This document shows, piece by piece, positions 27,946 to 37,194 of a DNA stretch of 64,000 nt. Both the position numbers and the translations under genes were made by a program. Numbering within the stretch: the first letter of the stretch is position 1; the number at the start of each line of letters is the position of its first letter. The stretch lies in contig JACOMY010000005.1 of the NCBI GenBank assembly GCA_014324045.1, forward strand, positions 1 through 64,000, given 5' to 3'. The DNA comes from Rhodospirillales bacterium. GTDB lineage: Bacteria > Pseudomonadota > Alphaproteobacteria > Kiloniellales > JACOMY01. The notes beneath the pieces are model-generated. The model worked only from the letters and a program-made list of their open reading frames with translations. It was not told where the DNA came from and ran no database searches.

Positions 27946-29550
27946 TTAAGAAGTGCTACCGAGTGCGTGAGCTTCCGTCAATTGCTGTTGCACAGCGTCG
28001 TCGTCCAGAAGCGCGCACTCTGCCAAGGCTTTCAGGTACGTTCGATCGGAAGAGCCCTCTTGCCCACGCGGTAGGCTGTCGAGGAAGACAATCTGCTCCG
28101 GCGCTTTGAACCCAATGTGCGAACGGGTGAAGGCGATCAAGTCTTGCTCGGTCGGTGGCTCGGTGTCGGGTTCAAGTGCGACGTAGGCTTGCACCTTCTC
28201 GCCCCGGGCCAAGTCGCGCACGCCCACCACGCCGGCCGCGGCGACGCCGGGAAACTGCATCAACACTTTTTCGATCTCGTCCGGCACGATGTTGGGATTG
28301 TCGTGCACGACCAAGTTGCTCTTGGGACCGGCGTGCCACAGGCAGCCTGAGGCATCGAAGGTCATGAGGTCGCCGCTGTCGATCCAGCCTTCCAGCCCCA
28401 GTGGCGTGAAGGCCTCATCGGACTGCCAATAGCCAGGCGAGAGGCTGCCGGATTTGAGCCAAAGACGTCCGACGCTGTCAGGCGGCAGGGCGATGCCGGC
28501 GGGATCGCGGATTTCCGCTTCCACGCCGGGCAGGAGCGTGCCGATGGAGCCGGCGGCGCGCGCCTGCGGCCCCGCGTTCAGGGTGACTGGGCCGGTCTCC
28601 GTCAGGGCGTAGTGCTCGCGCAGCAGCTGGCCGGTTGTTTCCTCGAAGCGGCGACGCAGGGCGAGCGGCGCCTTATCGCCGCCGCAAGTCAGCAACCGGA
28701 TCGAAGCGAAGTCCTTGGCAACAGCATCGTGGTCGCGGATCAGGCGATAGAGTACCGCCGGCAAGAGGTAGGCGACCGTCGGCTGTTCGGCACGCAGCAG
28801 CGGCAGGATCTCGTCGGGGTCGTTGTTACGGGCGATGGCGACGCGGGCGCCGCTGGTCAGTGCTGCCAGAGACTGTGTCAGCCCGGCGATGTGGGCGATG
28901 GACCCGCTCGCCAAGACCACGTCCTCCGGCGTCAGGCCGAAGCCTGCCGCTAGGGAGGCCGAATTCCAGCCTAGGCTGCCGATGGAGTGGGTAATGCCGT
29001 CGATGTGGCCGGCGGCGTCGCGGGTGAAGAAGATGGCGGCCAGAGAGTTGGCCAGGCGTGGCGGGAAGATTGCGGTCTCGGGCTCTTTCTCCAGTAGGCT
29101 ATCGAAGCTGGTACCGCTGAGCGCGCCTTGGCCGAAGGCAATAATGCCGAACGGCAGCTTGCTAGCCTGTCGACTGGCTGCAATGTCGGCAGCGCGTTCG
29201 CGGTTGGCCAGCAGGATGGAGGCGCCGCTGACGGCCAAGACCTCGTCAATGTCTTCGGGACGTGAGCGGTAAGCCAAGGGAGTAGCGACCAGGCCAGCCT
29301 TGATGCAGGCCAGATAGAATACGATCACGCCGCAGCGATTGTGCATCAAGGTGGCGGCGCGATCGCCGGGCTTGAGGCCCAGATCGAGGAGGTTGCCGGC
29401 CAGGCGGCCGCTGTCGTCTTCCAGCTCCTGCCAGGTCCAGCTGGTTTCCAGCGAGATCAGAGCGGTGGCGTCCGGATCTCCGGCAAGGCCCTGCTCTAGG
29501 ATCCGGTTCAGATCGACGGGGCTCGCCAAAGGGGGGCCGGCCAGCGGCAT
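27946..29550 (-). CDS. Acyl-CoA synthetase-like AMP-forming ligase with degenerate motifs
   Basis: A 534-aa member of the adenylate-forming (ANL) superfamily by overall layout: N-terminal TWQELEDDSGRLAGNL, DRAATLMHNRCGVIVFYLA, YALTETGP (A5), GWIDSGDL (A7) and a small C-terminal domain with NIVPDEIEKVL. Several catalytic motifs are off-consensus. The P-loop, normally TSGTTGxPKG, reads TRDAAGHIDG; the A8 hinge GRxKD reads GPKSN; the A10 lysine, normally GK, reads GSSDR. The frame is nevertheless intact over the full family length. It may be a pseudoenzyme, a specialised variant, or a gene at the start of decay. It is alone, with more than 400 bp on each side. Confidence 0.75.
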   Translation of the reverse strand: MPLAGPPLASPVDLNRILEQGLAGDPDATALISLETSWTWQELEDDSGRLAGNLLDLGLKPGDRAATLMHNRCGVIVFYLACIKAGLVATPLAYRSRPEDIDEVLAVSGASILLANRERAADIAASRQASKLPFGIIAFGQGALSGTSFDSLLEKEPETAIFPPRLANSLAAIFFTRDAAGHIDGITHSIGSLGWNSASLAAGFGLTPEDVVLASGSIAHIAGLTQSLAALTSGARVAIARNNDPDEILPLLRAEQPTVAYLLPAVLYRLIRDHDAVAKDFASIRLLTCGGDKAPLALRRRFEETTGQLLREHYALTETGPVTLNAGPQARAAGSIGTLLPGVEAEIRDPAGIALPPDSVGRLWLKSGSLSPGYWQSDEAFTPLGLEGWIDSGDLMTFDASGCLWHAGPKSNLVVHDNPNIVPDEIEKVLMQFPGVAAAGVVGVRDLARGEKVQAYVALEPDTEPPTEQDLIAFTRSHIGFKAPEQIVFLDSLPRGQEGSSDRTYLKALAECALLDDDAVQQQLTEAHALGSTS

Positions 29551-29978
29551 CGCTTTCCTCCTTAGAACGGCAGCAGAGTGTAGCTGCTCGTTACGCGCTT
29601 GCCCACCGTCGCTTCGGTCTGGTCGTCAGGACGTCCGGTCGAAGGACTCGCGGGCATAGATCTGGATCGCCGCGATCGAGACCGGTGCCGTGGTATGCCC
29701 GGCCATGGAAGCCTTGCCGTAAAGCCGCTTGCACCGACCTTTCGATCAGCCCTAGGATGTGCCTGCATTCTACATCGAAGATCCCGATGGTTGTCTCTAT
29801 GTTCTTTGCCGAAGAATAGTGATTTCTGTTGCTATTGTGCAGCGGTGTGACTCAACTACCGCCAATGGCTGCTCTGCGCCTGGAAGCGCGGGTCTTTATC
29901 ATTGAAAGCGCCTAGTAAAGAAGAGTTCACGAACGCCGTCTGTCGGCCTTTGCACTCTGCATTAAGGTCTTGACCCCC
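29551..29978. other. Divergent intergenic region, acyl-CoA synthetase / ABC exporter
   Basis: 428 bases between divergent genes; promoters for both should lie here. A short frame near 29757-29810 reads VPAFYIEDPDGCLYVL, faintly like the end of a glyoxalase (VOC) domain, with a stop just before it; if real, it is only a relic. Nothing else is supported. Confidence 0.4.
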
Positions 29979-31832
29979 ATGTTTGCCTGTTTCGAGTCCC
30001 TGATCGATCCCTACCCGCCGCGCGCGCCGGTGACGCCGCCGGCAAAATTCTGGCCCTTCTGCTGGCACTACAGCAGGGGGATCGGGCCGGCACTCTCCGT
30101 AATGGCCGTGACCGCCGCCGTGATCGGTTTGGGGGAGGCCTACATCTACGCCCTTATGGGCAACGTGATCGACTGGTTAGCCTCGGCCGACAAGGAGAAC
30201 TTCCTGGAGACCGAGGGCGGTCACCTGATCTTCATGGGCGTCTTCGTGCTTGTGGTGTTGCCCTTGTTCGTTCTGCTCAACAACATGATCGTGCATCAGA
30301 CCCTCATGGGTAACTATCCCATGCTCGTCCGCTGGCTGGCCCACCGTCAGATCTTGGCGCAGAGCGCTTCCTTCTTCGCCGACGAGTTCGCCGGGCGGGT
30401 GGCCACCAGGGTAATGCAGACCTCCTTGGCGGTGCGCGAAACGGTTATGCGGCTGTTCGACATCGCGGTCTATGTCGGCTCCTATTTCCTTGGCATGTTG
30501 CTGGTGACCGGCAGTGCGGATGTTTGGCTGATGCTGCCCATGGTCGGCTGGCTGATCGCCTACGTTTTTCTGCTGCGTTACTTCGTGCCGCGGCTCACGC
30601 GGATTTCGCAGCAGCAGGCCGATGCACGCTCGTTGCTGACCGGGCGGATCGTCGACAGCTACACCAACATCCTGACCGTGAAGCTCTTCAGCCACGCCCG
30701 CCGCGAAGAGGACTACGCGAAGGACGCGCTGGAGGGCTTGATGGAGACGGTGCACAGCCAGATGCGGCTGGTCACCCGTCTCAACCTGTCGCTCTACTGC
30801 CTAAACGCGCTGCTGCTCGCCACCGTCGGCGGTCTGGCGATCCATTTCTGGCTTCGGGATGCGGTCTCGGTGGGGGCTGCGGCGCTTTCGATCGGCCTGG
30901 TCTTGAGGCTCTCCGGTCTGGCGCAGTGGGTCATGTGGGAGGTCGCCGAGCTTTTCGAGAACATCGGGATCGTGATGGACGGCAAGGAGATGCTGGCCAA
31001 ACCGGTCAGCGTTACGGACCGTCCGGACGCCGAGGCCTTGCACGTCAAGCGCGGAGAGATCGCCTTCGAGCGCATCCGCTTTCACTACGGCAAGGAAGGC
31101 GGCGTGATCGAGGACCTGAGCCTGACGGTGAAGGCCGGGGAAAAGGTGGGCCTGGTCGGCCGCTCGGGCGCCGGCAAGACCACACTGGTGAGCCTGCTGT
31201 TACGCCTGCACGATCTGGAGGGCGGCCGCATCGCGCTCGATGGCAAGGATATTGCGGGCGTCACGCAAGAATCCTTGCGGGCTTGCATCGGCGTCGTGCC
31301 TCAGGATACGGCCTTACTGCACCGCTCCGTCTTCGACAACATTGCCTACGGTCGGCCGGACGCCACCCCGGAGGAGGTGCGGGAGGCCGCGCGCCGGGCC
31401 AAGGCCGATGCCTTCATCGCCGGGCTAAAGGATCTCAAGGGCCGCCAAGGCTATGACGCAGAAGTGGGCGAGCGCGGTGTGAAGCTGTCCGGCGGTCAGC
31501 GGCAAAGAATCGCAATTGCCCGTGTATTCTTGAAGGATGCACCGATCCTGCTGTTGGACGAAGCCACCTCCGCACTCGATTCCGAGGTGGAGGCGGCAAT
31601 CCGGGACAGCCTCTTGAACCTGATGGAGGGCAAGACGGTAATCGTCATCGCCCATCGCCTTTCCACCATCGCCGCCCTCGACCGACTGGTGGTGATGGAC
31701 CGAGGGCGTATCGTGGAGCAAGGCAGACACGAAGACTTAATTGCGTGTGACGGCCTCTACGCGCGCCTTTGGAAGCATCAGTCGGGTGGCTTCTTGCCCA
31801 GCGTCGGCGAAGGCACGGCAGCGGCCGAATAG
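29979..31832 (+). CDS. ABC exporter half-transporter (membrane and ATPase domains fused)
   Basis: A 617-aa fused ABC transporter. Residues about 35-320 hold six membrane helices (ABC_membrane type). The ATPase follows: Walker A GRSGAGKTT, Q-loop VVPQDTALLHRSVFDN, signature LSGGQRQRIAIAR, Walker B ILLLDEATSALDS, switch IAHRLSTIAALDR. Such half-transporters work as homodimers or heterodimers that export lipids, peptides or drugs; no partner is adjacent, so a homodimer is likely. I chose ATG 29979 over TTG 29970. The substrate cannot be told. Confidence 0.87.
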   Translation: MFACFESLIDPYPPRAPVTPPAKFWPFCWHYSRGIGPALSVMAVTAAVIGLGEAYIYALMGNVIDWLASADKENFLETEGGHLIFMGVFVLVVLPLFVLLNNMIVHQTLMGNYPMLVRWLAHRQILAQSASFFADEFAGRVATRVMQTSLAVRETVMRLFDIAVYVGSYFLGMLLVTGSADVWLMLPMVGWLIAYVFLLRYFVPRLTRISQQQADARSLLTGRIVDSYTNILTVKLFSHARREEDYAKDALEGLMETVHSQMRLVTRLNLSLYCLNALLLATVGGLAIHFWLRDAVSVGAAALSIGLVLRLSGLAQWVMWEVAELFENIGIVMDGKEMLAKPVSVTDRPDAEALHVKRGEIAFERIRFHYGKEGGVIEDLSLTVKAGEKVGLVGRSGAGKTTLVSLLLRLHDLEGGRIALDGKDIAGVTQESLRACIGVVPQDTALLHRSVFDNIAYGRPDATPEEVREAARRAKADAFIAGLKDLKGRQGYDAEVGERGVKLSGGQRQRIAIARVFLKDAPILLLDEATSALDSEVEAAIRDSLLNLMEGKTVIVIAHRLSTIAALDRLVVMDRGRIVEQGRHEDLIACDGLYARLWKHQSGGFLPSVGEGTAAAE

Positions 31833-32190
31833 GGCAGCTTGCCTGCTTGCGGCCAAATTTAACTTCCCCACGCGCGGCGCGGCTTTGTTAGTATGTGGCT
31901 CGGTCTTGTGCACGTCCACTTCCATTCGCCAGACGTCACTGCCCCTGCTTTGCCAGTAGTCGTCGCAACGATCGGGGAGGCAAGCCGAAGGCTGCGCTTG
32001 CAGATCGCCATGCCGACTGGGAGGATGAGAAGGATCGGACAATCCTTGCCGGCAATCGCTGGCTGGAACAACTGGCCAAGGCCGCCGCGCTTGCCGCGTA
32101 GACTGAGCCGCGCTCCGTCCGGCAGGAATACTTCGAAGGTCCGGGGAACCGCTGCTTCTGGTGAAGAGAACGAGACGAAGGATCGGGGAC
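31833..32190. other. Intergenic region before the dead isomerase gene
   Basis: 358 bases with no intact gene. On the plus strand about 31977-32101 encodes KPKAALADRHADWEDEKDR and GNRWLEQLAKAAALAA before a stop, which looks like the helical C-terminus of a lost protein. It is most simply read as gene debris belonging to the same decayed locus that follows. Confidence 0.4.
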
Positions 32191-33239
32191 ACGAAAACAT
32201 TGAAGGGACCGGCCATCTTCTTGGCCCAGATCGCAGGAGACGAGGCCTCGCTCGACACGCTGGACAGCATCTGTGCTTAGGCGTCGGGGCTCGGCTACAA
32301 GGGGGTGCAGGTCCCCAGTCGGGACGGTCGGCTTTTTGACCTGGGGAAGGCGGCAAGCTCCAAAGACTATTGCGACGAGGTCGCCGGCATTACCGGTCGG
32401 CACGACATCGCGGTCACGCAGATCTCGACCCACCTTCAAGGCCAGTTGGTTGCGGTGCATCCGGCCTAAGACGAGGCTTTCGACTGCTTTGCTGCGCCCG
32501 AGGTGCGTGGCAACCCCAAGGCGCGCCAAGCCTGGGCGGTCGAGCCGATGCTACAGGCGGCCAAGATCTCTCAAAATTTGGGGCTTGATGCGCACGCCAC
32601 CTTCTCGGGTGCGCTGGCTTGGCCCTACCTCATATCCTTAGCCGCAGCGGCCGGCCGAACTGATCGAGACTGCCTTTGCCGAACTCGGCAAGCGTTGGCG
32701 GCCGATTCTCGATGCCTTCGACGCTGCCGGCGTCGATGTCTGCTACGAGATTTACCCTGGCGAGGATCTGCACGACGGCGTTACCTTCGGGATGTTCCTG
32801 GATCGGGTGGGCGGACACGCGCGGGCCAACATTCTTTACGACCCTAGCCACTTGGTGCCGCAGGCCTTGGACTACTTGGCCTTCATCGACATCTACCGTG
32901 ATCGGATTAAGATGTTTCACGTCAAGGACACCGAGTTGAACCCCGACGGCCGGGTCGGCGTCTACGATGGCTGTCGGTCCTGGGTGGAATGGGCCGGGCG
33001 CTTCCGCAGCCTCGGCGACGGGCGGGTCGATTCCTCGGTGATCTTTTCCAAGATGGCGGTCAACGACTTTCCCGGCTGGGCGGTGCTGGAGTGGGAGTGC
33101 TGCCTGAAGCATCCGGAGGAAGAGGCGCTCTTCATCGCTGATCGTATCATCCGGGTGCCCGGGAAGGCTTTTGACGACTTCGCCGACGGCGGCAGCGGCG
33201 AGGCTACCAACCGCCGCCTGCTAGGTCTGGATCAGAGCC
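32191..33239 (+). pseudogene. Decayed sugar phosphate isomerase/epimerase (TIM barrel)
   Basis: Translation across lesions gives a xylose-isomerase-like TIM-barrel protein: LKGPAIFLAQIAGDE, GLGYKGVQVPSRDG, FDAAGVDVCYEIYPGEDLHD, ILYDPSHLVPQALDYL, IKMFHVKDTELNPDGR, GWAVLEWECC. The frame is broken by TAG at 32278, TAA at 32467, a one-base shift near 32632 and TAG at 32639. The apparent original start ATG reads ACG at 32191 (ACG AAA ACA TTG AAG). Several independent lesions make sequencing error unlikely. Relatives are sugar isomerases/epimerases that sit beside Gfo/Idh/MocA dehydrogenases and sugar ABC transporters, as here. Confidence 0.85.
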
Positions 33240-34374
33240 ATGACGATCGAGGGGCGCATCGGACTGGGCATGATCGGCGGCGGGCAGGGTGCTTTCGTCG
33301 GAGCCATGTACCGCATCGCCGCACGCTTGGACGGATCACTACGACCTAGTGGCTGGTGCCTTTTCTAGCGAGCCCGCCGGTGCCAAGGCCTCCGGTCTGG
33401 AACTCGGGCTGAAGGAGGCGTGCTGCTACACTGACTGGCGGGCCCTCCTGGTCGGCGAGGCCGCGCGCCCCGACGGTATGCAGGTCGTCGCCATCGTCAC
33501 GCCGAACCATCTGCATCATTCTCCGGCCAAGACCGCGCTGGCAACCGGTTTCCACGTCATCTGCGACAAGCCGCTTGCGTTCACGCTCGCGGAAGCGCGC
33601 GATCTAGCAGCGATGGTGGGGGGCAAGCGGCCAGCTCTTCTGCCTGACGCATAACTACACGGGCTATCCCATGATGCGCCAAGCTCGTGAGATGGTGGCT
33701 GCCGCCGATCTCGGCCGTCTGCGCCTAGTGCAGATAGAGTATTCGCAGATTGGTTGACCGAACGGCTGGAGGCAACGGAACGGAAGCAGGCCGACTGGCG
33801 CACCGACCCGACCCGTTCCAGGGCCGGTGGCTGCATCGGCGGTATTGGCACCCATGCCTTCAACCTGGACACCTTCGTCAGTGGGCTTAAGCTCAAGGCC
33901 CTACTAGCCGATCTCACGACCTTCGTGCCCGGTCGGTCGCTGGATAACAGCGTTCATGTACTCTTGCGCTACAAGGGCGGGGCGCGCGGCATGCTCCGGG
34001 CCAGCCAAATTGCGCCGGGCGACAACAATGCGCTGCGGCTGCGCATCTATGGCGAGAGGGGCGGCCTCATCTGGAGCTAGGAACAGCCCAACCACCTTTG
34101 GTACAGTCCCTCCGGGCGGCCGGCGCCGCTGATCGCCCGCGGCGGCTGCGGCATTGCTGTCGCCGGACGCGTCACCCGCATCCCGCCCGGCCACCCCGAA
34201 GGCTTCGCGAACCTCTACGGCCAGATGGCGGCGGCCATTCGTGCGCACGAGGAGGGAAAAGACCCGGATCCGGCGGTTCTCTTCCCCAGCGTGCAGGACG
34301 GCGTCAAGGGTATGGCCTTCGTCGTCGCCGCCGTCGAGTCCTCCGCCGCAGGCGGCACTTGGGTACCGCTATGA
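33240..34374 (+). pseudogene. Decayed Gfo/Idh/MocA-family oxidoreductase
   Basis: The start MTIEGRIGLGMIGGGQGAF carries the NAD-binding Rossmann glycines. After frameshifts the sequence continues as YDLVAGAFSSEPAGAKA, VVAIVTPNHLHH, HVICDKPLAFTLAEARDL, then in another frame LTHNYTGYPMMRQAREM, then ADWRTDPTRSRAGGCIGGIG and HAFNLDTFVSGL. There are at least three frame changes (near 33325, 33620 and 33755) and a TAG at about 34078 in GLIWS*EQPNHLW. The family oxidises sugars and cyclitols with NAD(P). With the dead isomerase gene it formed a catabolic pair that has been lost while the adjacent transporter operon stayed intact. Confidence 0.85.
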
Positions 34375-34517
34375 AACCCTTACGCTTATGCGGCGCCGGC
34401 CCTCTTCAGTCCCTTGGCGCGTGCCCGCTTCCGGGCTTGGGCAACGGCAACAGATAGCTGTAATCCAACCGCTTGCCCGGCAAACTGTACATTTCGGCGG
34501 GGAGTCGAAATACCCGG

Positions 34518-34547
34518 TTTGAGCGGCGTGGGGCCGCTCAAATTTTT
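34518..34547 (+). terminator. Rho-independent terminator after the dead gene pair
   Basis: TTTGAGCGGC, loop GTGGG, GCCGCTCAAA, then TTTTT. A perfect 10-bp stem with a U-tract. It separates the decayed catabolic genes from the ABC-dha operon, showing these were separate transcripts. Confidence 0.9.
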
Positions 34548-34571
34548 CTGCATCGAGAGGAGCGATAGGGC

Positions 34572-34620
34572 TTGCGATGTTTAGCGATGTATGCTTTACT
34601 AAACTGAATTGCTAAACATA
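34572..34620 (+). promoter_or_regulatory. Candidate promoter and operator of the ABC-dha operon
   Basis: A perfect inverted repeat ATGTTTAGC (34577-34585) and GCTAAACAT (34611-34619) surrounds a third, reversed half-site ACTAAAC (34598-34604). A possible sigma-70-like pair, TTGCGA and TTTACT with 17 nt between, lies within the repeat. The region is clearly AT-richer than its surroundings. This suits control by a sugar-responsive repressor (LacI, DeoR or GntR type), but no regulator gene is adjacent. Confidence 0.5.
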
Positions 34621-34756
34621 TCGTAGAGAAGCGATTCCCCACCGGAAGCGCGCCAAGACGGGAAAGCAGTTGTGTGATCGGCAGCCGGAGACGGAGGTCG
34701 GGAAGAGGGCCGCGATGCCTTGCGGCCGAAACAAGAACCTGCGGGAGGAGATATTC

Positions 34757-36088
34757 ATGCTGAAGGACGGTTTGAGAATTGCAGCCGGAGTCGGTTTGGC
34801 TGCTGGCATCGTCGGGGCGTCGAGCCTGGCGACGGCGCAAGATAAGGAGATCACCCTCTGTTGGGCGGCTTGGGATCCGGCCAATGCCTTGGTGGAGTTG
34901 TCTAAGGACTTCACCGCCGCAACCGGCATCGGCATGAAGTACGAGTTCGTGCCTTGGCCGAACTTCGCCGACCGCATGCTGAACGAGTTGAATTCCGGCG
35001 GTAAGCTCTGCGATCTCATGATCGGCGATTCCCAGTGGCTGGGCGGTTCCGCCGAGAACGGTCACTACGTCAAGCTGAACGAGTTCTTCGACAAGGAAGG
35101 CATCTCCATGAATGACTTCCTGCCGGCTACGGTCTACGCCTATTCGACTTGGCCCAAGGGTACGCCGAACTACTGGGCCTTGCCGGCCATGGGCGACGCG
35201 CTGGGTTGGGTCTATCGCAAGGACTGGTTCACCATGCCGGAGTTGCGGGAGGAGTTCAAGAAGCAATTCGGCCGCGACCTGACTCCGCCGACCACGTGGA
35301 AGGAATTAAAGGAAGTCGCCTCCTTCTTCCAGGGCCGTGAGATCGACGGTAAGACCGTCTACGGCGCTGCCATCTTTACCGAACGCGGGTCCGAGGGCAT
35401 CACAATGGGCGTCACCTCGGCGCTCTATCCCTGGGGCTTCCGCTATCAGAATCCTGACCGGCCTTACGAGATGCAGAGCTACGTAAACTCCGACGGCGCG
35501 GCCGAGGCTTTGGACTTCTACAAGGATCTCTACGAGTGTTGCACGCCGCCGGGCTACACTGATGCTTATATGTCGGCCAACCTGGATGCCTTCAAGTCAG
35601 GCCAGGTGGCGCTGATGATGAACTGGTTCGCCTTCTTTCCGGGCCTCTACAAGGATCCGGTGGTCGGTGGCGACAAGATCGGCTTCATGGTGAACCCGGC
35701 AGCCACAACGGAGGCCTCCACCCTCGGCGGTCAGGGCATCTCGGTCGTGGCCTACTCCGACAAGAAGGAAGAGGCCTTGCAGTACATTAAGTGGTTTGCC
35801 CAGTCGGAGGTGCAGAAGAAGTGGTGGTCGCTCGGCGGTTACTCCTGCCACGTGGCGGTGCTACTCGATCCCAACTTCGCCTCGACGGCCCCCTTTGCGG
35901 CCGATTTCTTGAAGGCCATGTCGGGCGTCAAGGATTTCTGGCAGGAGCCGGCCTACGCCGAACTGCTTCTGGCCATGCAGAAGCGCATGCACGACTACAT
36001 CGTCGCCGATGAGGGTACCGCAGCGCAAGCGCTCGACCTTTTGATCGAAGATTGGACCGAGACCTTCGAGGACGAAGGTAAGCTCTAA
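34757..36088 (+). CDS. ABC transporter sugar/polyol-binding protein
   Basis: A 443-aa periplasmic binding protein of the CUT1 (family 1) type. A signal peptide (IAAGVGLAAGIVGASSLATA) precedes the mature part. Typical stretches are VELSKDFTAATGI, NELNSGGKLCDLMIGDSQW, YWALPAMGDALGWVYRKDWF, PTTWKELKEVASFF and GGQGISVVAYSDKKEEALQY. ATG 34757 has GGGAGGAG upstream. It heads an operon with permeases, ATPases and dihydroxyacetone kinase genes, so the ligand is likely dihydroxyacetone, glycerol or a related polyol/sugar that feeds into it. A stable hairpin follows, as is common when the binding protein is made in excess. Confidence 0.87.
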   Translation: MLKDGLRIAAGVGLAAGIVGASSLATAQDKEITLCWAAWDPANALVELSKDFTAATGIGMKYEFVPWPNFADRMLNELNSGGKLCDLMIGDSQWLGGSAENGHYVKLNEFFDKEGISMNDFLPATVYAYSTWPKGTPNYWALPAMGDALGWVYRKDWFTMPELREEFKKQFGRDLTPPTTWKELKEVASFFQGREIDGKTVYGAAIFTERGSEGITMGVTSALYPWGFRYQNPDRPYEMQSYVNSDGAAEALDFYKDLYECCTPPGYTDAYMSANLDAFKSGQVALMMNWFAFFPGLYKDPVVGGDKIGFMVNPAATTEASTLGGQGISVVAYSDKKEEALQYIKWFAQSEVQKKWWSLGGYSCHVAVLLDPNFASTAPFAADFLKAMSGVKDFWQEPAYAELLLAMQKRMHDYIVADEGTAAQALDLLIEDWTETFEDEGKL

Positions 36089-36111
36089 CTTCCAAGATCT
36101 ACCCCCCTTTG

Positions 36112-36141
36112 GGCGGTCCGCGTCGCTCGACGCGGACCGCC
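36112..36141 (+). terminator. Strong hairpin between binding-protein and permease genes
   Basis: GGCGGTCCGCGTC, loop GCTC, GACGCGGACCGCC, then TTCCTTTC. A perfect 13-bp stem. The tail is only partly U-rich, so it probably acts as a partial terminator or an mRNA 3'-end protector that raises the binding-protein level over the membrane proteins. Confidence 0.75.
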
Positions 36142-36231
36142 TTCCTTTCGTCATCGCTTTGGCGGAGGTCCCAAGAGGGCGGGTCCGCAAAGTGCATCGG
36201 CTGCGATCAAACGGGATCCGCGCAGACTCAC

Positions 36232-37194
36232 ATGACGACGCCATCCACCCTCGACAAAGTGGCCGACAGGGCCGCGCGCGCGACGCCGGACAGTGTGGCG
36301 CGCCGGATCGGTGGGCTCAGCGACAAGGCCGTCGCTTGGCTCTTCATCGCCCCGACGATCACATTGCTGCTTGCCATCAATATCTTTCCACTTATCTGGA
36401 CGGTCTATCTTTCCTTCACCAACTATAAGGCCAACCGCTCGGCGCGCGGTTTCCAGTGGATCGGCACGCGCAACTACGAGCGGGTCTTGAACGACAGCGA
36501 TATCTGGCACACCCTACAGGTGACGGCACACTTTGTTGTCTGGACCATGAGCATTCAGGTAATCTTGGGCTTCGGCCTGGCCTGGCTGCTGAACCGGCAG
36601 TTCAAGGGGCATTCCTTCTGGACTACCTTGATCCTCTTGCCCATGATGCTCTCGCCGGCTGTGGTCGGAAACTTCTGGACATTCCTCTATCAGCCGCAAA
36701 TTGGGCTCTTCAACTATGTAATTGGCTTCTTCGCCGGGATCGATGCCTCCTCCTTCGAGATGTTGGGCAGCGTGACCCTGGCGCCTTGGGCTATCGTCAT
36801 CGTCGATACCTGGATGTGGACCCCCTACCTCATGCTGATCTGCTTGGCAGGTCTGCGCTCAATCCCCGATTATATCTACGAGGCAGCCGAGGTCGATCGC
36901 GCCTCGGCCTGGCGCCAGTTCTGGTCCATCACTGTGCCGATGGTGCTGCCCTTTCTGATGCTGGCCGTGCTCTTCCGCGCCATTGAGAACTTCAAGATGT
37001 TCGATCTCGTAGTGGAGTTGACCTCGGGCGGGCCCGGCTCGGTGACGGAACTGGCCTCGATCAACCTGAAACGCGAAGCCTTCGAGAAGTGGCGAACAGG
37101 CTACTCCTCGGCCTTCGCGATCATTCTCTTCGTAACCGTCTTCGGGGCCGCCAACATCTACGTGAAGGCGCTCAACAGGGTGAAACAAAGATGA
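36232..37194 (+). CDS. ABC sugar transporter permease 1
   Basis: A 320-aa inner-membrane permease of the MalF/UgpA type with six membrane helices after a cytoplasmic N-terminus. The EAA loop that docks on the ATPase reads YEAAEVDRASAWRQFWSITV. I chose ATG 36232 (MTTPSTLDKV) rather than the track start at 36109, which lies in the hairpin. The stop overlaps the next permease start as ATGA. Confidence 0.87.
   Translation: MTTPSTLDKVADRAARATPDSVARRIGGLSDKAVAWLFIAPTITLLLAINIFPLIWTVYLSFTNYKANRSARGFQWIGTRNYERVLNDSDIWHTLQVTAHFVVWTMSIQVILGFGLAWLLNRQFKGHSFWTTLILLPMMLSPAVVGNFWTFLYQPQIGLFNYVIGFFAGIDASSFEMLGSVTLAPWAIVIVDTWMWTPYLMLICLAGLRSIPDYIYEAAEVDRASAWRQFWSITVPMVLPFLMLAVLFRAIENFKMFDLVVELTSGGPGSVTELASINLKREAFEKWRTGYSSAFAIILFVTVFGAANIYVKALNRVKQR

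Larger units (their letters stand above)
34375..34756. other. Intergenic region before the ABC-dha operon
   Basis: 382 bases between the second dead gene and the binding-protein gene. It holds, in order, a strong terminator (34518-34547) and an AT-rich promoter/operator zone (34572-34620), both listed separately. No gene is seen. Confidence 0.7.

Noticed and set aside
29757-29810. Possible glyoxalase (VOC) C-terminus, VPAFYIEDPDGCLYVL
   Set aside because: Too short, preceded by a stop and with no upstream domain; at most a relic.
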